Below, piece by piece: positions 28,101 to 41,800 of a stretch of DNA of 64,000 nucleotides. This DNA is from Gordius sp. MW1 (taxonomy: Eukaryota; Nematomorpha; Gordioida; Gordea; Gordiidae). The DNA lies in assembly GCA_964036665.1 (NCBI GenBank), contig OZ038527.1, positions 11,873,835 through 11,937,834 of the forward strand. The letters are read 5' to 3'. Made by a program: the position numbers and the translations under genes. The notes beneath the pieces were generated by a model. It was not told where the DNA came from. It searched no databases and worked only from the letters and a program-made list of their open reading frames with translations. Position 1 is the first letter of the stretch. The number at the start of each line of letters is the position of its first letter.

Positions 28101-30639
28101 TAAGCCGATTTGAGAATCCTATTATCCTCGATTGACTTCCGAAAAAAAGGTTTTAATCTGCGAGAACTATCATTTTGACCAAACAACGTTTTATTGTTGC
28201 GATTAGTTTGTTGTATCGCAACGTGAATGCTTAATTTTTGAAAATTGCTCTATGCGATCATGATTTCAAAGTAATAGTTTTCTGATTCTGATAAATTTTT
28301 ACTTTTTATCATGGAAACAACGTCTGAAAACGACAACTTTCATCGGATGAATACGGTTGAAAGAAAAAAATGTGAAAAATTTTGAGGTAAAAATATTTCT
28401 TTTTTTCGATTCTATGTGAAAGATCTTGAAAAAATATATAAAAGTAAGCCGATTTGAGAATCCTATTATCCTCGATTGACTTCCGAAAAGAGGTTTTAAG
28501 CTGCGAGAACTATCATTTTGACAAAACAACGTTTTATTGTTGCGATTAGTTTGTTGTATCGCAACGTGAGTGCTTAATTTTTGAAAATTGCTCTATGCGC
28601 TCATGATTTCAAAGTAATAGTTTTCTGATTCTGATAAATTTTTACTTTTTATCATGGAAACAACGTCTGAAAACGACAACTTTCATCGGATGAATACTGT
28701 TGAATAAAAAAATGTGAAAAATTTTGAGGTTAAAATATTCATTTTTTTCGATTCTATGTGAAAGAGCGTAAAAAAATATATAAAAATAAGCCAATTTGAG
28801 AATCCTATTATCCTCGATTGACTTCCGAAAAGAGGCTTTAAGTTGCGAGAACTATCATTTTGACAAAAGACAACGTTTTATTGTTGCGATTAGTTTGTTG
28901 TATCGCAACGTGAGTTTTTAATTTTTGAAAACTGCTCTATGCGATCATGATTTCAAAGTAATAGTTTTCTGATTCTGATAAATTTTTACTTTTTATCATA
29001 TAAACCACGTCTGAAAACGACAACTTTTATCGGATGAATACGGTTGAAAGAAAAAAATGTGAAAATTTTGAGTAAAAATATTTATTTTTTTCGATTTTAT
29101 GTGAAAGAGCTTGAAAAAATAAAAAAAAATAAGCCAATTTGAGAATCCTATTATCCTCGATTGACTTCCGAAAAGAGGTTTTAAGTTGCGAGAACTATCA
29201 TTTTGACAAGACAACGTTTTATTGTTGCGATTAGTTTGTTGTATCAAACGTGAGTTTTTAATTTTTGAAATCTGCTCTATGCGATCATGATTTCAAAGTA
29301 ATAGTTTTCTGATTGTGATAAATTTTTACTTTTTATCATATAAACCACGTCTGAAAACGACAACTTTTATCGGATGAATACGGTTGAAAGAAAAAAATGT
29401 GAAAAATTTTGAGGTAAAAATATTTGTTTTTTTCGATTCTATGTGAAAGAGCTTGAAAAAATATATAAAAATAAGCCAATTTGAGAATCCTATTATCCTC
29501 GATTGACTTCCGAAAAGCGGTTTTAAGCTGCGAGAACTATTATTTTTTCAAAAGACAACGTTTTATTGTTGCGATTAGTTTGTTGTATCAAACGTGAGTG
29601 CTTAATTTTTGAAAACTGCTCTATGCAATCATGATTTCAAAGTAATAGTTTTCTGATTCTGATAAATTTTTACTTTTTATCATGGAAACAATGTCTGAAA
29701 ACGACAACTTTCATCGGAAGAATACGGTTGAAAGAAAAAAATGTGAAAAATTTTGAGGTAAAAATATTTATTTTTTTCGATTCTATGTGAAAGAGCTTGA
29801 AAAAATATATAAAAGTAAGCCGATTTGAGAATCCTATTATCCTCGATTGACTTCCGAAAAGAGGTTTAAGCTGCGAGAACTATCATTTTGACAAAAGACA
29901 ACGTTTTATTGTTGCGATTAGTTTGTTGTATCCCAACGTGAGTGCTTAATTTTTGAAAATTGCTCTATGCGATCATGATTTCAAAGTAATAGTTTTCTGA
30001 TTCTGATAAATTTTTACTTTTTATCATGGAAACAACGTCTGAAAACGACAACTTTCATCGGATGAATACGGTTGAAAGAAAAAAATGTGAAAAATTTTGA
30101 GGTAAAAATATTTATTTTTTTTCGATTCTATGTGAAAGAGCGTAAAAACAAATATAAAAATAAGCCAATTTGAGAATCCTATTATCCTCGATTGACTTCC
30201 GAAAAGAGGCTTTAAGTTGCGAGAACTATCATTTTGACAAAAGACAACGTTTTATTGTTGCGATTAGTTTGTTGTATCACAACGTGAGTGCTTAATTTTT
30301 GAAAACTGCTCTATGCAATCTTGATTTCAAAGTAATAGTTTTCTGATTCTGATAAATTTTTACTTTTTATCATGGAAACAACGTCTGAAAACGACAACTT
30401 TCATCGGATGAATACGGTTGAAAGAAAAAAATGTGAAAAATTTTGAGGTAAAAATATTTATTTTTTTCGATTCTATGTGAAAGAGCGTAAAAAAATATAT
30501 AAAAATAAGCCAATTTGAGAATCCTATTATCCTCGATTGACTTCCGAAAAGAGGCTTTAAGTTGCGAGAACTATCATTTTGACAAAAGACAACGTTTTAT
30601 TGTGGCGATTAGTTTGTTGTATCGCAACGTGAGTTTTTA
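25143..30639 (+). repeat. HOR block, 16 units, 5497 bp (copy A)
   Basis: Marks are 25143, 25485, 25828, 26172, 26517, 26863, 27207, 27547, 27891, 28234, 28577, 28921, 29261, 29605, 29949 and 30295. Units up to about 28315 also belong to the 7225-bp repeat (17918-21090). From there new units appear: ATTTCTTTTTTTCG near 28396, a short unit with AAAATAAAAAAAAATAAG near 29115, and AGCGGTTTTAAG with TATTATTTTTTCAAAAG near 29516-29550. The block therefore captured old HOR material plus new units, then duplicated. Confidence 0.92.
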
Positions 30640-33600
30640 ATTTTTGAAAACTGCTCTATGCGATCATGATTTCAAAGTAATAGTTTTCTGATTCTGATAA
30701 ATTTTTACTTTTTATCATATTAACCACGTCTGAAAACGACAACTTTTATCGGATGAATACGGTTGAAAGAAAAAAATGTGAAAATTTTGAGGTAAAAATA
30801 TTTATTTTTTTCGATTCTATGTGAAAGAGCTTAAAAAAATATATAAAAGTAAGCCGATTTGAGAATCCTATTATCCTCGATTGACTTCCGAAAAGAGGTT
30901 TTAATCTGCGAGAACTATCATTTTGACCAAACAACGTTTTATTGTTGCGATTAGTTTGTTGTATCGCAACGTGAATGCTTAATTTTTGAAAATTGCTCTA
31001 TGCGATCATGATTTCAAAGTAATAGTTTTCTGATTCTGATAAATTTTTACTTTTTATCATGGAAACAACGTCTGAAAACGACAACTTTCATCGGATGAAT
31101 ACGGTTGAAAGAAAAAAATGTGAAAAATTTTGAGGTAAAAATATTTATTTTTTTCGATTCTATGTGAAAGATCTTGAAAAAATATATAAAAGTAAGCCGA
31201 TTTGAGAATCCTATTATCCTCGATTAACTTCCGAAAAGAGGTTTTAAGCTGCGAGAACTATCATTTTGACAAAACAACGTTTTATTGTTGCGATTAGTTT
31301 GTTGTATCGCAACGTGAGTGCTTAATTTTTGAAAATTGCTCTATGCGATCATGATTTCAAAGTAATAGTTTTCTGATTCTGATAAATTTTTACTTTTTAT
31401 CATGGAAACAACGTCTGAAAACGACAACTTTCATCGGATGAATACTGTTGAATAAAAAAATGTGAAAAATTTTGAGGTAAAAATATTCATTTTTTTCGAT
31501 TCTATGTGAAAGAGCTTGAAAAAATATATAAAAGTAAGCCGATTTGAGAATCCTATTACCCTCGATTGACTTCCGAAAAGAGGTTTTAAGCTGCGAGAAC
31601 TATCATTTTGACAAAAGACATCGTTTTATTGTTGCGATTAGTTTGTTGTATAGCAACGTGAGTTTTTAATTTTTGAAATCTGCTCTATGCGATCATGATT
31701 TCAAAGTAATAGTTTTCTGATTGTGATAAATTTTTACTTTTTATCATATAAACCACGTCTGAAAACGACAACTTTTATCGGATGAATACGGTTGAAAGAA
31801 AAAAATGTGAAAAATTTTGAGGTAAAAATATTTATTTTTTTCGATTCTATGTGAAAGAGCTTGAAAAAATATATAAAAATAAGCCAATTTGAGAATCCTA
31901 TTATCCTCGATTGACTTCCGAAAAGAGGTTTTAAGCTGCGAGATCTATCATTTTGACAAAAGACAACGTTTTATTGTTGCGATTAGTTTGTTGTATCGCA
32001 ACGTGAGTGCTTAATTTTTGAAAATTGCTCTATGCGATCATGATTTCAAAGTAATAGTTTTCTGATTCTGATAAATTTTTACTTTTTATCATGGAAACAA
32101 CGTCTGAATACGACAACTTTCATCGGATGAATACGGTTGAAAGAAAAAAATGTGAAAAATTTTGAGGTAAAAATATTTATTTTTTTTCGATTCTATGTGA
32201 AAGAGCGTAAAAACAAATATAAAAATATGCCAATTTGAGAATCCTATTATCCTCGATTGACTTCCGAAAAGAGGCTTTAAGTTGCGAGAACTATCATTTT
32301 GACAAAAGACAACGTTTTATTGTTGCGATTAGTTTGTTGTATCACAACGTGAGTGCTTAATTTTTGAAAACTGCTCTATGAAATCATGATTTCAAAGTAA
32401 TAGTTTTCTGATTCTGATAAATTTTTACTTTTTATCATGGAAACAACGTCTGAAAACGACAACTTTCATCGGATGAATACGGTTGAAAGAAATAAATGTG
32501 AAAAATTTTGAGGTAAAAATATTCATTTTTTTCGATTCTATGTAAAAGAGCGTAAAAAAATATATAAAAATAAGCCAATTTGAGAATCCTATTATCCTCG
32601 ATTGACTTCCGAAAAGAGGTTTTAAGCTGCGAGAACTATCATTTTGACAAAAGACAACGTTTTATTGTTGCGATTAGTTTGTTGTATCAAACGTGAGTGC
32701 TTAATTTTTGAAAACTGCTCTATGCAATCATGATTTCAAAGTAATAGTTTTCTGATTCTGATAAATTTTTACTTTTTATCATGGAAACAACGTCTGAAAA
32801 CGACAACTTTCATCGGATGAATACGGTTGAATAAAAAAATGTGAAAAATTTTGAGGTAAAAATATTCATTTTTTTCGATTCTATGTGAAAGAGCGTAAAA
32901 AAATATATAAAAGCCAATTTGAGAATCCTATTATCCTCGATTGACTTCCGAAAAGAGGTTTTAAGCTGCGAGAACTATCATTTTGACAAAAGACAACGTT
33001 TTATTGTTGCGATTAGTTTGTTGTATCGCAACGTGAGTGCTTAATTTTTGAAAATTGCTCTATGCGATTCAATTTCAAAGTAATAGTTTTCTGATTCTGA
33101 TAAATTTTTACTTTTTATCATGGAAACAACGTCTAAAAACGACACCTTTCATCGGATGAATACGGTTGAAAGAAAAAAATGTGAAAAATTTTGAGTTAAA
33201 AATATTTATTTTTTTCGATTCTATGTGAAAGAGCGTAAAAAAATATATAAAAATAAGCCAATTTGAGAATCCTATTATCCTCGATTGACTTCCGAAAAGA
33301 GGCTTTAAGTTGCGAGAACTATCATTTTGACAAAAGACAACGTTTTATTGTTGCGATTAGTTTGTTGTATCGCAACGTGAGTTTTTAATTTTTGAAAACT
33401 GCTCTATGCGATCATGATTTCAAAGTAATAGTTTTCTGATTCTGATAAATTTTTACTTTTTATCATATTAACCACGTCTGAAAACGACAACTTTTATCGG
33501 ATGAATACGGTTGAAAGAAAAAAATGTGAAAATTTTGAGGTAAAAATATTTATTTTTTTCGATTCTATGTGAAAGAGCTTAAAAAAATATATAAAAGTAA

Positions 33601-36135
33601 GCCGATTTGAGAATCCTATTATCCTCGATTGACTTCCGAAAAAAAGGTTTTAATCTGCGAGAACTATCATTTTGACCAAACAACGTTTTATTGTTGCGAT
33701 TAGTTTGTTGTATCGCAACGTGAATGCTTAATTTTTGAAAATTGCTCTATGCGATCATGATTTCAAAGTAATAGTTTTCTGATTCTGATAAATTTTTACT
33801 TTTTATCATGGAAACAACGTCTGAAAACGACAACTTTCATCGGATGAATACGGTTGAAAGAAAAAAATGTGAAAAATTTTGAGGTAAAAATATTTCTTTT
33901 TTTCGATTCTATGTGAAAGATCTTGAAAAAATATATAAAAGTAAGCCGATTTGAGAATCCTATTATCCTCGATTGACTTCCGAAAAGAGGTTTTAAGCTG
34001 CGAGAACTATCATTTTGACAAAACAACGTTTTATTGTTGCGATTAGTTTGTTGTATCGCAACGTGAGTGCTTAATTTTTGAAAATTGCTCTATGCGATCA
34101 TGATTTCAAAGTAATAGTTTTCTGATTCTGATAAATTTTTACTTTTTATCATGGAAACAACGTCTGAAAACGACAACTTTCATCGGATGAATACTGTTGA
34201 ATAAAAAAATGTGAAAAATTTTGAGGTTAAAATATTCTTTTTTTTCGATTCTATGTGAAAGAGCGTAAAAAAATATATAAAAATAAGCCAATTTGAGAAT
34301 CCTATTATCCTCGATTGACTTCCGAAAAGAGGCTTTAAGTTGCGAGAACTATCATTTTGACAAAAGACAACGTTTTATTGTTGCGATTAGTTTGTTGTAT
34401 CGCAACGTGAGTTTTTAATTTTTGAAAACTGCTCTATGCGATCATGATTTCAAAGTAATAGTTTTCTGATTCTGATAAATTTTTACTTTTTATCATATAA
34501 ACCACGTCTGAAAACGACAACTTTTATCGGATGAATACGGATGAAAGAAAAAAATGTGAAAATTTTGAGTAAAAATATTTATTTTTTTCGATTTTATGTG
34601 AAAGAGCTTGAAAAAATAAAAAAAAATAAGCCAATTTGAGAATCCTATTATCCTCGATTGACTTCCGAAAAGAGGTTTTAAGTTGCGAGAACTATCATTT
34701 TGACAAGACAACGTTTTATTGTTGCGATTAGTTTGTTGTATCAAACGTGAGTTTTTAATTTTTGAAATCTGCTCTATGCGATCATGATTTCAAAGTAATA
34801 GTTTTCTGATTGTGATAAATTTTTACTTTTTATCATATAAACCACGTCTGAAAACGACAACTTTTATCGGATGAATACGGTTGAAAGAAAAAAATGTGAA
34901 AAATTTTGAGGTAAAAATATTTGTTTTTTTCGATTCTATGTGAAAGAGCTTGAAAAAATATATAAAAATAAGCCAATTTGAGAATCCTATTATCCTCGAT
35001 TGACTTCCGAAAAGCGGTTTTAAGCTGCGAGAACTATTATTTTTTCAAAAGACAACGTTTTATTGTTGCGATTAGTTTGTTGTATCAAACGTGAGTGCTT
35101 AATTTTTGAAAACTGCTCTATGCAATCATGATTTCAAAGTAATAGTTTTCTGATTCTGATAAATTTTTACTTTTTATCATGGAAACAATGTCTGAAAACG
35201 ACAACTTTCATCGGAAGAATACGGTTGAAAGAAAAAAATGTGAAAAATTTTGAGGTAAAAATATTTATTTTTTTCGATTCTATGTGAAAGAGCTTGAAAA
35301 AATATATAAAAGTAAGCCGATTTGAGAATCCTATTATCCTCGATTGACTTCCGAAAAGAGGTTTAAGCTGCGAGAACTATCATTTTGACAAAAGACAACG
35401 TTTTATTGTTGCGATTAGTTTGTTGTATCCCAACGTGAGTGCTTAATTTTTGAAAATTGCTCTATGCGATCATGATTTCAAAGTAATAGTTTTCTGATTC
35501 TGATAAATTTTTACTTTTTATCATGGAAACAACGTCTGAAAACGACAACTTTCATCGGATGAATACGGTTGAAAGAAAAAAATGTGAAAAATTTTGAGGT
35601 AAAAATATTTATTTTTTTTCGATTCTATGTGAAAGAGCGTAAAAACAAATATAAAAATAAGCCAATTTGAGAATCCTATTATCCTCGATTGACTTCCGAA
35701 AAGAGGCTTTAAGTTGCGAGAACTATCATTTTGACAAAAGACAACGTTTTATTGTTGCGATTAGTTTGTTGTATCACAACGTGAGTGCTTAATTTTTGAA
35801 AACTGCTCTATGCAATCTTGATTTCAAAGTAATAGTTTTCTGATTCTGATAAATTTTTACTTTTTATCATGGAAACAACGTCTGAAAACGACAACTTTCA
35901 TCGGATGAATACGGTTGAAAGAAAAAAATGTGAAAAATTTTGAGGTAAAAATATTTATTTTTTTCGATTCTATGTGAAAGAGCGTAAAAAAATATATAAA
36001 AATAAGCCAATTTGAGAATCCTATTATCCTCGATTGACTTCCGAAAAGAGGCTTTAAGTTGCGAGAACTATCATTTTGACAAAAGACAACGTTTTATTTT
36101 GCGATTAGTTTGTTGTATCCCAACGTGAATGCTTA
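30640..36135 (+). repeat. HOR block, 16 units, 5496 bp (copy B of 25143-30639)
   Basis: Unit order and nearly every private variant match copy A at offset 5497. Examples are the GTGGCGATT junction, ATATTAACC, the short ATATATAAAAGCC unit, TGCGATTCAAT, and the TTTTTTCAAAAG unit near 35040. Differences I noticed include GAGATCTATC at 31941 (GAGAACTATC in copy A), AATATGCC at 32224, TGCGATCATG near 34096 (TGCGCTCATG in copy A), ATTCTTTTTTTT near 34234 and TACGGATGAAAG near 34537. A 1-bp loss near 36097 shortens the end. Confidence 0.92.
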
Positions 36136-38867
36136 ATTTTTGAAAATTGCTCTATGCGATCATGATTTCAAAGTAATAGTTTTTTGATTCTGATAAATTT
36201 TTACTTTTTATCATGGAAACAACGTCTGAAAACGACAACTTTCATCGGATGAATACGGTTGAATAAAAAAATGTGAAAAATTTTGAGGTAAAAATCATTT
36301 TTTTTCCATTTTATGTGAAAGAGCTTGAAAAAATATATAAAAGTAAGCCGATTTGAGAATCCTATTATCCTTGATTGACTTCCGAAAAGAGGTTTTAAGC
36401 TGCAAGAACTATCATTTTGACAAAACAACGTTTTATTGTTGCGATTAGTTTGTTGTATCGTAACGTGAGTGCTTAATTTTTGAAAATTGCTCTATGCGAT
36501 CATGATTTCAAAGTAATAGTTTTCTGATTCTGATAAATTTTTACTTTTTATCATGGAAACAACGTCCAAAAACGACAACTTTCATCGGATGAATACGGTT
36601 GAATAAAAAAATGTGAAAAATTATGAGGTAAAAATATTCATTTTTTTCGATTCTATGTGAAAGAGCTTGAAAAAATATATAAAAGTAAGCCGATTTGAGA
36701 ATCCTATTATCCTCGATTGACTTCCGAAAAGAGGTTTTAAGCTGCAAGAACTATCATTTTGACAAAAGACAACGTTTTTTGTTGCGATTAGTTTGTTGTA
36801 TCGCAACGTGAATGCTTAATTTTTGAAAATTGCTCTATGCGATCATGATTTCAAAGTAATAGTTTTTTGATTCTGATAAATTTTTACTTTTTATCATGGA
36901 AACAACGTCTGAAAACGACAACTTTCATCGGATGAATACGGTTGAATAAAAAAATGTGAAAAATTTTGAGGTTAAAATATTCATTTTTTTCGATTCTATG
37001 TGAAAGAGCGTAAAAAAATATATAAAAATAAGCCAATTTGAGAATCCTATTATCCTCGATTGACTTCCGAAAAGTGGCTTTAAGTTGCGAGAACTATCAT
37101 TTTGACAAAAGACAACGTTTTATTGTTGCGATTAGTTTGTTGTATCGCAACGTGAGTTTTTAATTTTTGAAAACTGCTCTATGCGATCATGATCAAAGTA
37201 ATAGTTTTCTGATTCTGATAAATTTTTACTTTTTATCATATAAACCACGTCTGAAAACGACAACTTTTATCGATGAATACGGTTGAAAGAAAAAAATGTG
37301 AAAATTTTGAGTAAAAATATTTATTTTTTTCGATTCTATGTGAAAGAGCTTGAAAAAATAAAAAAAAATAAGCCAATTTGAGAATCCTATTATCCTCGAT
37401 TGACTTCCGAAAACAGGTTTTAAGTTGCGAGAACTATCATTTTGACAAAAGACAACGTTTTATTGTTGCGATTAGTTTGTTGTATCAAACGTGAGTTTTT
37501 AATTTTTGAAATCTGCTCTATGCGATCATGATTTCAAAGTAATAGTTTTCTGATTGTGATAAATTTTTACTTTTTATCATATAAACCACGTCTGAAAATG
37601 ACAACTTTTATCGGATGAATACGGTTGAAAGAAAAAAATGTGAAAAATTTTGAGGTAAAAATATTTATTTTTTTCGATTCTATGTGAAAGAGCTTGAAAA
37701 AATATATAAAAATAAGCCAATTTGAGAATCCTATTATCCTCGATTGACTTCCGAAAAGAGGTTTTAAGCTGCGAGAACTATCATTTTGACAAAAGACAAC
37801 GTTTTATTGTTGCGATTAGTTTGTTGTATCGCAAAGTGAGTGCTTAATTTTTGAAAATTGCTCTATGCGATCATGATTTCAAAGTAATAGTTTTCTGATT
37901 CTGATAAATTTTTACTTTTTATCATGGAAACAACGTCTGAAAACGACAACTTTCATCGGATGAATACGGTTGAAAGAAAAAAATGTGAAAAATTTTGAGG
38001 TAAAAATATTTATTTTCGATTCTATGTGAAAGAGCTTGAAAAAATATATAAAAGTAAGCCGATTTGAGAATCCTATTATCCTCGATTGACTTCCGAAAAG
38101 AGGTTTTAAGCTGCGAGAACTATCATTTTGACAAAACAACGTTTTATTGTTGCGATTAGTTTGTTGTATCGCAACGTGAGTGCTTAATTTTTGAAAATTG
38201 CTCTATGCGATCATGATTTCAAAGTAATAGTTTTCTGATTCTGATAAATTTTTTTTTATCATGGAAACAACGTCTGAAAACGACAACTTTCATCGGATGA
38301 ACACGGTTGAATAAAAAAATGTGAAAAATTTTGAGGTAAAAATATTTATTTTTTTCGATTCTATGTGAAAGAGCGTAAAAAAATATATAAAAATAAGCCA
38401 ATTTGAGAATCCTATTATCCTCGATTGACTTCCGAAAAGAGGCTTTAAGTTGCGAGAACTGTCATTTTGATAAAAGACAACGTTTTACTGTTGCGATTAG
38501 TTTGTTGTATCGCAACGTGAGTGCTTAATTTTTGAAAATTGCTCTATGCTATCATTATTTCAAAGTAATAGTTTTCTGATTCTGATAAATTTTTACTTTT
38601 TATCATGGAAACAACGTCTGAAAACGACAACTTTCATCGGATGAATACGGTTGAATAAAAAAATGTGAAAAATTTTGAGGTAAAAATCATTTTTTTTCCA
38701 TTTTATGTGAAAGAGCTTGAAAAAATATATAAAAGTAAGCCGATTTGAGAATCCTATTATCCTTGATTGACTTCCGAAAAGAGGTTTTAAGCTGCAAGAA
38801 CTATCATTTTGACAAAACAACGTTTTATTGTTGCGATTAGTTTGTTGTATCGTAACGTGAGTGCTTA
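36136..38867 (+). repeat. Eight units, seven forming a 2392-bp repeat (copy A)
   Basis: Marks are 36136, 36476, 36819, 37163, 37502, 37847, 38187 and 38528. From about 36190 the order recurs 2392 bp downstream. Marker units include AAAATCATTTTTTTTCC near 36293, GTCCAAAAACG near 36566, ACGTTTTTTGTTGCG near 36772, AAAATAAAAAAAAATAAG near 37355 and the 5-T-shorter TTTATTTTCG unit near 38011. Copy A has private losses at 37193 (CATGATCAAAG, 2 bp) and near 37271 (TATCGATGAA, 1 bp), which shift the offset to 2395. Confidence 0.9.
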
Positions 38868-41800
38868 ATTTTTGAAAATTGCTCTATGCGATCATGATTT
38901 CAAAGTAATAGTTTTCTGATTCTGATAAATTTTTACTTTTTATCATGGAAACAACGTCCAAAAACGACAACTTTCATCGGATGAATACGGTTGAATAAAA
39001 AAATGTGAAAAATTATGAGGTAAAAATATTCATTTTTTTCGATTCTATGTGAAAGAGCTTGAAAAAATATATAAAAGTAAGCCGATTTGAGAATCCTATT
39101 ATCCTCGATTGACTTCCGAAAAGAGGTTTTAAGCTGCAAGAACTATCATTTTGACAAAAGACAACGTTTTTTGTTGCGATTAGTTTGTTGTATCGCAACG
39201 TGAATGCTTAATTTTTGAAAATTGCTCTATGCGATCATGATTTCAAAGTAATAGTTTTTTGATTCTGATAAATTTTTACTTTTTATCATGGAAACAACGT
39301 CTGAAAACGACAACTTTCATCGGATGAATACGGTTGAATAAAAAAATGTGAAAAATTTTGAGGTTAAAATATTCATTTTTTTCGATTCTATGTGAAAGAG
39401 CGTAAAAAAATATATAAAAATAAGCCAATTTGAGAATCCTATTATCCTCGATTGACTTCCGAAAAGAGGCTTTAAGTTGCGAGAACTATCATTTTGACAA
39501 AAGACAACGTTTTATTGTTGCGATTAGTTTGTTGTATCGCAACGTGAGTTTTTAATTTTTGAAAACTGCTCTATGCGATCATGATTTCAAAGTAATAGTT
39601 TTCTGATTCTGATAAATTTTTACTTTTTATCATATAAACCACGTCTGAAAACGACAACTTTTATCGGATGAATACGGTTGAAAGAAAAAAATGTGAAAAT
39701 TTTGAGTAAAAATATTTATTTTTTTCGATTCTATGTGAAAGAGCTTGAAAAAATAAAAAAAAATAAGCCAATTTGAGAATCCTATTATCCTCGATTGACT
39801 TCCGAAAACAGGTTTTAAGTTGCGAGAACTATCATTTTGACAAAAGACAACGTTTTATTGTTGCGATTAGTTTGTTGTATCAAACGTGAGTTTTTAATTT
39901 TTGAAATCTGCTCTATGCGATCATGATTTCAAAGTAATAGTTTTCTGATTGTGATAAATTTTTACTTTTTATCATATAAACCACGTCTGAAAATGACAAC
40001 TTTTATCGGATGAATACGGTTGAAAGAAAAAAATGTGAAAAATTTTGAGGTAAAAATATTTATTTTTTTCGATTCTATGTGAAAGAGCTTGAAAAAATAT
40101 ATAAAAATAAGCCAATTTGAGAATCCTATTATCCTCGATTGACTTCCGAAAAGAGGTTTTAAGCTGCGAGAACTATCATTTTGACAAAAGACAACGTTTT
40201 ATTGTTGCGATTAGTTTGTTGTATCGCAACGTGAGTGCTTAATTTTTGAAAATTGCTCTATGCGATTATGATTTCAAAGTAATAGTTTTCTGATTCTGAT
40301 AAATTTTTACTTTTTATCATGGAAACAACGTCTGAGAACGACAACTTTCATCGGATGAATACGGTTGAAAGAAAAAAATGTGAAAAATTTTGAGGTAAAA
40401 ATATTTATTTTCGATTCTATGTGAAAGAGCTTGAAAAAATATATAAAAGTAAGCCGTTTGAGAATCCTATTATCCTCGATTGACTTCCGAAAAGAGGTTT
40501 TAAGCTGCGAGAACTATCATTTTGACAAAACAACGTTTTATTGTTGCGATTAGTTTGTTGTATCGCAACGTGAGTGCTTAATTTTTGAAAATTGCTCTAT
40601 GCGATCATGATTTCAAAGTAATAGTTTTCTGATTCTGATAAATTTTTACTTTTTATCATGGAAACAACGTCTGAAAACGACAACTTTCATCGGATGAATA
40701 CGGTTGAATAAAAAAATGTGAAAAATTTTGAGGTAAAAATATTTATTTTTTTCGATTCTATGTGAAAGAGCTTGAAAAAATATATAAAAATAAGCCAATT
40801 TGAGAATCCTATTATCCTCGATTGACTTCCGAAAAGAGGTTTTAAGCTGCGAGAACTATCATTTTGACAAAAGACAACGTTTTATTGTTGCGATTAGTTT
40901 GTTGTATCGCAACGTGAGTGCTTAATTTTTGAAAATTGCTCTATGCGATTATGATTTCAAAGTAATAGTTTTCTGATTCTGATAAATTTTTACTTTTTAT
41001 CATGGAAACAACGTCTGAAAACGACAACTTTCATCGGATGAATACGGTTGAAAGAAAAAAATGTGAAAAATTTTGAGGTAAAAATATTTATTTTCGATTC
41101 TATGTGAAAGAGCTTGAAAAAATATATAAAAGTAAGCCGTTTGAGAATCCTATTATCCTCGATTGACTTCCGAAAAGAGGTTTTAAGCTGCGAGAACTAT
41201 CATTTTGACAAAACAACGTTTTATTGTTGCGATTAGTTTGTTGTATCGCAACGTGAGTGCTTAATTTTTGAAAATTGCTCTATGCGATCATGAATTCAAA
41301 GTAATAGTTTTCTGATTCTGATAAATTTTTACTTTTTATCATGGAAACAACGTCCAAAAACGACAACTTTCATCGGATGAATACGGTTGAATAAAAAAAT
41401 GTGAAAAATTATGAGGTAAAAATATTCATTTTTTTCGATTCTATGTGAAAGAGCTTGAAAAAATAAAAAAAAATAAGCCAATTTGAGAATCCTATTATCC
41501 TCGATTGACTTCCGAAAACAGGTTTTAAGTTGCGAGAACTATCATTTTGACAAAAGACAACGTTTTATTGTTGCGATTAGTTTGTTGTATCAAACGTGAG
41601 TTTTTAATTTTTGAAATCTGCTCTATGCGATCATGATTTCAAAGTAATAGTTTTCTGATTGTGATAAATTTTTACTTTTTATCATATAAACCACGTCTGA
41701 AAATGACAACTTTTATCGGATGAATACGGTTGAAAGAAAAAAATGTGAAAAATTTTGAGGTAAAAATATTTATTTTTTTCGATTCTATGTGAAAGAGCTT

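Noticed and set aside
14473-36135. Near-identical blocks as pure assembly duplication
   Set aside because: The copies carry private single-base differences and different flanking units, which favours real copies. I cannot exclude local misassembly without reads.
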